This document shows, in pieces, positions 1-5,299 of a stretch of DNA of 5,299 nucleotides. This DNA comes from Sediminibacterium sp. (GTDB lineage: Bacteria > Bacteroidota > Bacteroidia > Chitinophagales > Chitinophagaceae): NCBI GenBank assembly GCA_030832695.1, contig JAURIP010000127.1, positions 1 to 5,299 of the forward strand, written 5' to 3'. The notes beneath the pieces were generated by a model. It was not told the DNA's origin. It made no database searches and saw only the letters and a list, made by a program, of their open reading frames with translations. The stretch's first letter is position 1; each line of letters begins with the position of its first letter. The translations under genes were made by a program, and so were the position numbers.

Positions 1-80
1 AAACTTTCTTCTTTGACTCATAAAATGCTTTCGTTTTAAATGATAAAAAAGTTCAACTATTAAATGTACCAAATATTTCT

Positions 81-113
81 AAAAAAATAACCCCAGTAAA
101 ACTGAGGTTATTT
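81..113 (-). terminator. Rho-independent terminator of clpC
   Basis: Arms at 85-96 and 102-113 form a 12-bp stem around a 5-nt loop. On the plus strand one position is a C-A mismatch (93/105). In the minus-strand transcript the same position becomes a G-U wobble, so the stem is unbroken. The minus-strand transcript then runs into a T-tract (complement of the A run 81-87), whereas the plus strand has only three T after the hairpin. The hairpin lies 29 bp past the clpC stop, so it should end leftward clpC transcription. Confidence 0.85.
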
Positions 114-141
114 GAAAATATTACAATTACTTTTCTAAATA

Positions 142-2712
142 TTAAGCTTCCTTTGATTTAGGGGCTTTTTCATTGGGTTTTTTCTGCAAAGTAAACACCA
201 ACTTGTTTTGTGCAGTATCAAAATCACCAATCAAAGTATCTCCCTCCTTCACACTAAAGTTTAAAATTTCTTCGGCTAAAGGATCTTCTATATATTTTTG
301 AATGGCTCGGTGTAATGGTCTTGCACCAAACTGCACATCATATCCTTTATCTGCTATGAATGTTTTGGCTTCCGCCGTTAACACTAGGTTCAATCCTAAA
401 TTAACCAAGCGGCCTAATACATTCTTCATGATAATATCAATGATTAAGAATATATCGTCCTTTGTTAATGAATTAAACACCACCACATCATCTACCCTAT
501 TTAAAAATTCAGGGGAGAAAGTTCTCTTTAATGCCTTTTCAATAACAGATCTATTGTTTTCCTCCGTTTGTTCAACACGTGTAGCCGTGGCAAATCCAAC
601 ACCATCGCCAAAGTCTTTTAATTGACGCGCTCCAATATTTGAAGTCATGATGATCAAGGTATTTTTAAAATTTACTTTACGACCTAGGCCGTCAGTTAAA
701 ATACCATCATCTAATACTTGTAATAAAATATTGTAAATATCTGGATGTGCTTTTTCAATTTCATCTAATAAAATGACACAGTATGGTTTGCGACGCACTT
801 TTTCTGTTAGTTGTCCGCCTTCCTCATAACCAACATAGCCTGGAGGCGCCCCAATCAATCTGCTTACAGAAAATTTCTCCATGTATTCACTCATGTCAAT
901 TCTAATTAAAGACTCTTCTGAATCAAACATGTTACGCGCTAATGCACGTGCCAATTCTGTTTTACCTACGCCTGTTGGACCTAAGAAAATGAAAGTACCA
1001 ATGGGTTTTTTAGGATCCTTTAAGCCAACTCTGTTACGTTGAATGGCTTTCACCACTTTACTAATCGCATCATCCTGGCCAATAACCATTCCTTTCATTT
1101 CATCGGCCATTTTTCTTAGCTTGGTTGTCTCCGCTTCCACCATACGCTTCACAGGTATGCCCGTCATCATACTCACTACTTCTGCAATATTTTCCTCATT
1201 AATGGGGAAACGTTTTGTTTTGCTTTCATCTTCCCATTGGGTCTTTGCTTTTTCTAAAGCTTCCCCTAATTTTTTTTCTGTGTCTCTTAAGTTAGCTGCT
1301 TCTTCAAAACGCTGACTTTTAACCACCCTATTTTTTTCGTTTTTAACTTCCTCTATTTGTTTTTCTAATTCAACAATATCTTGCGGAACATTAATATTTT
1401 TTAAATGCACTCTAGCACCTACTTCATCTAATACATCAATGGCTTTATCAGGCAACAAACGATCCGTCATATAACGATCACTCAATTTTACGCAGGCCTC
1501 AATCGCTTCTTGATCATACACAACGCTATGATAGTCCTCGTATTTAGATTTGATATTATTAAGTATCGTAATTGTATCTGCTACACTAGGTGGCTCAATC
1601 ACTACTTTTTGGAATCTTCTATCCAATGCGCCATCTTTTTCAATGTGCATGCGATACTCATCCAATGTGGAAGCACCAATACATTGTAATTCACCTCTAG
1701 CCAATGCAGGTTTAAATATATTTGAGGCATCTAATGAGCCACTTGCTCCTCCAGCACCCACAATCGTATGTATTTCGTCAATGAACAATATGACATCTCT
1801 GTTCTTCTCTAATTCATTCATAATGGCCTTCATTCTTTCCTCAAATTGGCCTCTGTATTTTGTACCTGCCACTAAAGCAGCTAAGTCCAATGATATAACA
1901 CGTTTGTCAAATAAAACGCGGCTTACTTTTCGTTGCACAATACGCAAAGCCAATCCTTCCACAATAGCGGTTTTACCCACCCCTGGTTCTCCAATTAAAA
2001 TAGGATTGTTCTTTTTGCGACGACTTAGAATTTGACTCACTCTTTCAATTTCGGCATCTCTACCTACAATTGGATCCAAGGAATCCATTTCAGCCAGCTT
2101 GGTAATATCTCGACCAAAATTGTCAAGTACCGGTGTTTTTGATTTGCTCGCATTAGCTGTTTTTGCTTTTGGACTAGCCCCAAAACCGGAACCCCCTCTT
2201 TTCTCTTCATCAAATTCATCCTCTGCATCATCCGGGAACTCTGCAGCTGGCGGATTGATTGGTTGCGCCGGCGTTGATCCCACCATTCCTAATTCAGAAC
2301 GGAACAAATCATAATCAACATCAAATTGGTTTAAAATTTGCGTTGCAATATTTTCTTTATTTTTTAGAATGCTTAAAAGTAAGTGCTCCGTTTCTACCAT
2401 CGGACTTTTCAATGCCTTTGCTTCAAGCACCGTAACCCTAATTACTTTTTCAGCTTGTTTCGTTAAAGGCAAACTGTTTATATTTGTTACATTTTTACCT
2501 GACTTATCCTTAACAGCTAATTCTATTTCCTTGCGCAACTCCCCTAAATTTACATTGAGTTGCTTAAGCACTTTGATGGCCGTATTTTCTTGGTCACGAA
2601 TAAGCCCCAACATTAAATGCTCTGCACCAATAAAATCATTCCCTAATCTTAATGCCTCTTCGCGGCTATAAGCGATGATTTCCTTAACTTGTGTTGAAAA
2701 ATTATTATCCAT
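142..2712 (-). CDS. clpC: ClpC, ATP-dependent Clp protease unfoldase subunit (Hsp100/AAA+)
   Basis: This 856-residue protein is a cytosolic hexameric unfoldase that threads proteins into the ClpP protease. Residues 3-142 are the double Clp-N domain (EH motifs at 31-32 and 109-110). Residues 145-200 are a low-complexity linker. The D1 AAA+ module has Walker A GEPGVGKT (241-248), a pore loop with KYRG (285-288), Walker B ending D312-E313 and arginine fingers R365/R366. A short UVR-like M-domain lies at about 440-505 (QRFEEAANLRD). D2 has Walker A GPTGVGKT (578-585), pore loop GYVG (625-628), Walker B D650-E651, sensor-1 N692, arginine finger R739 and sensor-2 GAR (796-798). VGF at 705-707 matches the ClpP-docking loop, and with the short M-domain this separates it from the disaggregase ClpB. 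Length is slightly above the Firmicutes ClpC size because of the linker. The ATG fits the Clp-N start, and its leader has no Shine-Dalgarno. All catalytic residues are present. It is transcribed divergently from the STAS-like gene and ends 29 bp before a terminator hairpin. Confidence 0.97.
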   Translation of the reverse strand: MDNNFSTQVKEIIAYSREEALRLGNDFIGAEHLMLGLIRDQENTAIKVLKQLNVNLGELRKEIELAVKDKSGKNVTNINSLPLTKQAEKVIRVTVLEAKALKSPMVETEHLLLSILKNKENIATQILNQFDVDYDLFRSELGMVGSTPAQPINPPAAEFPDDAEDEFDEEKRGGSGFGASPKAKTANASKSKTPVLDNFGRDITKLAEMDSLDPIVGRDAEIERVSQILSRRKKNNPILIGEPGVGKTAIVEGLALRIVQRKVSRVLFDKRVISLDLAALVAGTKYRGQFEERMKAIMNELEKNRDVILFIDEIHTIVGAGGASGSLDASNIFKPALARGELQCIGASTLDEYRMHIEKDGALDRRFQKVVIEPPSVADTITILNNIKSKYEDYHSVVYDQEAIEACVKLSDRYMTDRLLPDKAIDVLDEVGARVHLKNINVPQDIVELEKQIEEVKNEKNRVVKSQRFEEAANLRDTEKKLGEALEKAKTQWEDESKTKRFPINEENIAEVVSMMTGIPVKRMVEAETTKLRKMADEMKGMVIGQDDAISKVVKAIQRNRVGLKDPKKPIGTFIFLGPTGVGKTELARALARNMFDSEESLIRIDMSEYMEKFSVSRLIGAPPGYVGYEEGGQLTEKVRRKPYCVILLDEIEKAHPDIYNILLQVLDDGILTDGLGRKVNFKNTLIIMTSNIGARQLKDFGDGVGFATATRVEQTEENNRSVIEKALKRTFSPEFLNRVDDVVVFNSLTKDDIFLIIDIIMKNVLGRLVNLGLNLVLTAEAKTFIADKGYDVQFGARPLHRAIQKYIEDPLAEEILNFSVKEGDTLIGDFDTAQNKLVFTLQKKPNEKAPKSKEA

Positions 2713-2805
2713 TATCTTAATTTGGAGTTGTTACAAGATTAACGAAAATTTTTGACCTAAAGTATGTCAATCATTACTAGTTATTCACCTTTTAAATGAA
2801 ATCAC
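2713..2805. promoter_or_regulatory. Divergent clpC / STAS-like intergenic region
   Basis: This 93-bp spacer separates two genes read away from each other, so it must hold the promoters for both unless transcription comes from elsewhere. It is AT-rich. Neither start codon has a convincing Shine-Dalgarno, and both have A-rich sequence just upstream, as is usual in Bacteroidota. No CIRCE-type heat-shock operator is visible, although clp genes are often stress-regulated in other phyla. On the minus strand the best -7-like element is TAATCTTG (2741 to 2734), but it has no TTTG at a suitable distance upstream. I cannot place the clpC promoter with confidence. Confidence 0.6.
2721..2754 (+). promoter_or_regulatory. 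Weak candidate Bacteroidota-type promoter for the STAS-like gene
   Basis: TTTG at 2721-2724 and AATTTTTG at 2747-2754 resemble the Bacteroidota primary-sigma elements (-33 TTTG and -7 TAnnTTTG). The -7 box matches five of six fixed positions and the spacer is 22 nt. Transcription would start near 2760, leaving a leader of about 45 nt. In sequence this AT-rich such matches can arise by chance, so this is only a candidate. Confidence 0.25.
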
Positions 2806-3204
2806 ATGCAATACAAAACAGACCTTAAGGAAAAATTTACTGTCGTCACCTTCCTCGATGCTTCTATAACTTCAAATAGTGTGCCAGAAATCAATGAATT
2901 AACCCAAAAAATACTGTCACAAAGCCCTAAAAACCTGGTTGTAAACTGCGGCCAAGTAAAACAATGGGACCCTTCAATCATTGCGGTTTTGGCCAATGCC
3001 CAAGAGCAATTTTATGACAATAATGCCTCTTTTGTCATTTGTGCATTGTCGGATACCCTACAAAATAGCATTGACAACTCGGAATATGCCGAAATGATGA
3101 ATTTAACTCCTACTGAAACAGAAGCCTGGGATATTGTCCAAATGGAAGAAATTGAAAGGGAGCTATTGGATAGTGACGATATGGAATTTTCAGCTGAAAA
3201 TTAA
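2806..3204 (+). CDS. Small STAS-domain-like protein, function unknown
   Basis: This is a 132-residue soluble acidic protein without signal peptide or membrane segment. The pattern fits a STAS (anti-sigma-factor-antagonist-like) fold: a beta strand near FTVVTF (11-16), a helix at about 27-39, a strand at NLVVNC (43-48), a loop and helix from QWDPSIIAVLANAQ (53-66), a strand at SFVICAL (75-81) and a C-terminal helix. The phosphorylation loop of classical SpoIIAA-type proteins, D-S-S-G, is D55-P56-S57-I58 here, so one serine remains and the glycine is lost. The C-terminal stretch EAWDIVQMEEIEREL (106-120) resembles, from memory, the conserved end of small STAS-like proteins of Bacteroidota often found beside the ribonuclease Z gene; an acidic tail follows. 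No RNase Z, sigma factor or anti-sigma kinase is in view. It lies divergent to clpC and 130 bp before dnaG on the same strand. The start was chosen as the first in-frame ATG, giving strand 1 its full length. The fold assignment is moderately sure and the biological role is unknown. Confidence 0.75.
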   Translation: MQYKTDLKEKFTVVTFLDASITSNSVPEINELTQKILSQSPKNLVVNCGQVKQWDPSIIAVLANAQEQFYDNNASFVICALSDTLQNSIDNSEYAEMMNLTPTETEAWDIVQMEEIERELLDSDDMEFSAEN

Positions 3205-3334
3205 ATCACCAACAAGGGTGTTTAAGATCGTTCAACCGCGTCAATGGGTATACTAGCATAATTCAGGCCCATTAACCGATGACTTTGATTAAGATTAACC
3301 TACAAATTAGCTCAAATTAGTTATTTTCGCCGTC
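3205..3334. promoter_or_regulatory. Intergenic region upstream of dnaG, probable dnaG promoter region
   Basis: This 130-bp gap separates two co-directional genes, long enough for dnaG to have its own promoter. TTTG occurs at 3284-3287, but no good TAnnTTTG follows at the usual spacing. TATTTTCG (3322-3329) matches the -7 element at five of six fixed positions but has no TTTG partner and would put the transcript start at or next to the ATG. Only a weak 4-bp CACC/GGTG hairpin (3207-3220) without a T-tract follows the STAS-like gene, so readthrough into dnaG is possible. No Shine-Dalgarno precedes dnaG. Confidence 0.4.
3303..3320 (+). repeat. Tandem 8-bp direct repeat CAAATTAG at 10-bp period
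   Basis: CAAATTAG occurs at 3303-3310 and again at 3313-3320, separated by CT, which gives a start-to-start distance of 10 bp, about one helical turn. The pair ends 14 bp before the dnaG ATG. It does not resemble a DnaA box. It could be a binding site for a protein on one DNA face or a chance repeat in AT-rich sequence. Confidence 0.6.
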
Positions 3335-5263
3335 ATGATTACCGCGCAAACCATACAACAAATTACAAACCGCATTGATATTATTGATGTGGTGGGGGAA
3401 TTTGTTAAACTTAAAAAGCGCGGAACCAACTTTATCGGCAACTGCCCTTTTCACAACGAAAAGTCACCTTCCTTCACCGTTTCCCCAGCCAAGGAAATTT
3501 ACAAATGTTTTGGCTGTGGTAAAAGCGGAAATAGTATTACTTTTTTAATGGAACATGAAAAGTATAGCTATGTAGAAAGTTTGAGATGGTTAGCCGCAAG
3601 ATATAATATAGAGATTGAAGAAACTGAATCCAGTCCTGCACAAAAAATGGCGCAACAAGTGGCTGACAGCTTGTATGCAATCAACCATTTTGCCATGGAC
3701 TTTTTCATGAAACAATATTGGGAAACGGAATCAGGTGAAGCCATTGCGCAAAGCTATATGCAACACCGTGGTTTTTTAAAACCTATAGTTGAGAAATTTA
3801 AAATTGGATATAACCCAAGCGAAAGAGATAGCTTGGCAAAAGCCCTGATACAAAATCAATTCAATCCCGAACTTTTTGCTAAAACTGGATTGGTGGTGGA
3901 ACGCAATGGCGAATGGCAGGACAATTATCGTGATAGAATTATTTTTCCCATACATAATACTACAGGAAAGGTCATTGGATTTGGTGCTAGGCAAATTGCA
4001 AAAAATGATAAGTCGCCAAAGTACATTAACTCCCCAGAGAATGACATTTATGTAAAAAGTAAAGTGTTATATGGCTCCTACTTTGCACGAACCTCCATTG
4101 ATAAACTAAATGAATGTTTGTTGGTGGAAGGTTATACCGATGTGGTCAGCCTACACCAAGCAGGCATTGAAAATGTAGTGGCAAGTGGCGGAACTTCCCT
4201 AACGATTGATCAATTAAGATTAATAAAAAAATACACCCCCAACTTAACCATCATTTATGACGGAGATGCGGCTGGTGTTAAAGCAGCACTTCGTGGATTA
4301 GATATGGCTTTGGAAGAAGGTTTGAATGTTCAATTGGTATTGATCCCAGATAAGGAGGATCCAGATAGTTATGTAAATAAAGTAGGACCAGATGCCTTCA
4401 GAGAATTTGTACAATCCGCCAAAAAAGATTTCGTCCTATTTCAATTAGAAGTGCAGTTAAAGGAAGTAGGCAATGATTTAAATAAGAAAAATACTTTAGT
4501 TAATCAGATAGCGGAAACACTCAGCAAAATTAACAAACCCGAAGATTTTACTAAACTGCAGGAGTATGTAAAAAAATGTAGTACTTTATTACGCATTGAT
4601 GAGACAGGCCTGACACAACTAGTCAATAAATTTAAACGGGACAAGATTGTCAAGGATGAAAAGAAAATGTCCTATGACGAAGCCGCAATATTAATGCCGA
4701 GCTTCCCTAGTACGCCTTCTGAAACAGATGATATTGATTTAGTCATGGACCGCGACCTAGTCCATGAGAAAAATTTAGTACGTGTTGTAATTGAATTTGG
4801 AAATGAATTATTAGCCGATGGAAGGAAAGTGTCCACTTGGGTTTGGGAAGAACTAGAATCATTCCCTTTAGAAAATCCAGATATGATTCATGTAATGCAG
4901 GCTTATAAAAAATGGCAGGATGATGGTAAAATACCTAATGGTAAAACCCTGCAATACCATGAAGATGAAAATGTACAAAAATGGGTATTGACCCTATTCG
5001 CCCCAGAGCATGAATTAAGTTTAAGATGGAATGAGAAACTAGGGTTAAAAAAGCAGCAGGAAGAAAAAAATTTTTTAGTGGAGGTTGAGATAAGCTTGAT
5101 GTATTTTAAATTGCGAAAAGTAAAAAAGATGATTGCGCAAAATCAAAGCGATTTAGAAAATGCAGACCCGTCGGATGAATTACACTTGCTACAAATCCAC
5201 AAACACTTAAAACAAGTGGAGCGTGATTTAACGCAACATATTGGGACCGTTATTTTCAAGTAA
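3335..5263 (+). CDS. dnaG: DNA primase DnaG
   Basis: This complete 642-residue primase makes the RNA primers for lagging-strand and origin replication, working with the DnaB helicase at the fork. The N-terminal CHC2 zinc-binding domain has C37-x2-H40-x17-C58-x2-C61. The catalytic core (about 120-360) contains the basic-domain motifs RDRIIFPIHN (199-208), VIGFGAR (213-219) and SPKYINSPE (227-235). It continues into the TOPRIM fold with VEGYTDV (264-270, catalytic E265), ASGGTSLT (283-290), YDGDAAG (308-314, metal-binding D309 and D311) and EDPDS (341-345). A charged linker follows at about 415-475. The helical C-terminal region from about 480 to 642 is divergent in sequence, as expected for the helicase-binding domain. 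The start is fixed by the canonical N-terminus (ITAQTIQQI, then VVGEFVKLKKRG), which lines up with known primases. All catalytic and zinc residues are present. It is not in the rpsU-dnaG-rpoD arrangement of proteobacteria; its upstream neighbour is the STAS-like gene. Confidence 0.98.
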   Translation: MITAQTIQQITNRIDIIDVVGEFVKLKKRGTNFIGNCPFHNEKSPSFTVSPAKEIYKCFGCGKSGNSITFLMEHEKYSYVESLRWLAARYNIEIEETESSPAQKMAQQVADSLYAINHFAMDFFMKQYWETESGEAIAQSYMQHRGFLKPIVEKFKIGYNPSERDSLAKALIQNQFNPELFAKTGLVVERNGEWQDNYRDRIIFPIHNTTGKVIGFGARQIAKNDKSPKYINSPENDIYVKSKVLYGSYFARTSIDKLNECLLVEGYTDVVSLHQAGIENVVASGGTSLTIDQLRLIKKYTPNLTIIYDGDAAGVKAALRGLDMALEEGLNVQLVLIPDKEDPDSYVNKVGPDAFREFVQSAKKDFVLFQLEVQLKEVGNDLNKKNTLVNQIAETLSKINKPEDFTKLQEYVKKCSTLLRIDETGLTQLVNKFKRDKIVKDEKKMSYDEAAILMPSFPSTPSETDDIDLVMDRDLVHEKNLVRVVIEFGNELLADGRKVSTWVWEELESFPLENPDMIHVMQAYKKWQDDGKIPNGKTLQYHEDENVQKWVLTLFAPEHELSLRWNEKLGLKKQQEEKNFLVEVEISLMYFKLRKVKKMIAQNQSDLENADPSDELHLLQIHKHLKQVERDLTQHIGTVIFK

Positions 5264-5299
5264 CCCCATCCTTCCCAAATTTAATTTTATTTAAAACAA

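Noticed and set aside
1..80. Possible end of another gene at the left edge
   Set aside because: All plus-strand frames hit stops within the first 40 bases and no convincing minus-strand frame is present; the only candidate, a 12-codon tail ending at 39, is too short to judge.
302..2671. Several open frames of 70-160 codons on the plus strand inside clpC
   Set aside because: They are antisense shadows of clpC. Their translations are low-complexity Ser/Leu/Phe-rich and match no recognisable domain, while the minus-strand frame has every ClpC motif.
2796..2828. ATG ten bases upstream of the STAS-like start, opening a 10-codon frame
   Set aside because: It is out of frame with the STAS-like gene, stops almost at once, and gives no recognisable peptide.
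2802..2996. 64-codon open frame on the minus strand over the STAS-like gene
   Set aside because: It lies antisense to the plausible STAS-like coding frame, has no recognisable motif, and would run into the clpC leader.
3207..3220. CACC/GGTG hairpin after the STAS-like stop as a terminator
   Set aside because: The stem is only 4 bp with a bulge before the flanking A-T pairs, and no real T-tract follows.
3243..3273. AATGGG / CCCATT inverted repeat between the STAS-like gene and dnaG
   Set aside because: Six-bp arms with a 19-nt loop form a weak hairpin; there is no T-tract and no sign of a riboswitch or small RNA.
3279..3320. 13-codon mini-ORF (MTLIKINLQISSN) just upstream of dnaG, possible leader peptide
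   Set aside because: It has no ribosome site, no run of a regulatory amino acid and no attenuator-like hairpin; an ORF this short is expected by chance.
3776..3994. 72-codon open frame on the minus strand inside dnaG
   Set aside because: It is antisense to conserved primase core motifs and has no independent support.
2806..5263. A new defence or mobile system formed by the STAS-like gene and the primase
   Set aside because: DnaG has the full housekeeping domain set with canonical motifs rather than a phage or plasmid primase architecture, and no integrase, repeat array or toxin-like gene is present.

Overview
The window looks like chromosomal DNA of a member of the Bacteroidota, most likely Chitinophagia (Chitinophagaceae-like). 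The evidence is the sequence style of the three proteins, AT-rich codon use, no Shine-Dalgarno sequence before any start codon, and a small STAS-like protein of a kind I associate with this phylum. The family-level placement is an impression from recall, not a database result.

Layout: positions 1-141 are a non-coding tail holding a strong hairpin plus T-tract that reads as the terminator of the leftward gene. Positions 142-2712 (minus strand) encode ClpC, the Hsp100/AAA+ unfoldase that feeds the ClpP protease. A 93-bp divergent spacer follows. Positions 2806-3204 (plus) encode a 132-residue STAS-fold-like protein of unknown function. A 130-bp gap with a short direct repeat follows, then 3335-5263 (plus) encodes the complete DNA primase DnaG. 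The last 36 bases hold no visible feature.

ClpC (protein quality control) and DnaG (replication priming) are core genes without a known direct functional link. All three genes are intact and show no sign of recent transfer. No mobile element, CRISPR array, tRNA or rRNA is visible, and nothing here supports a new multi-gene system. The points worth a second look are the orphan STAS-like gene beside dnaG, lineage-specific changes in ClpC (linker, M-domain contact residue, retained phosphoarginine-pocket glutamates), and small symmetric or repeated elements in the two intergenic gaps.
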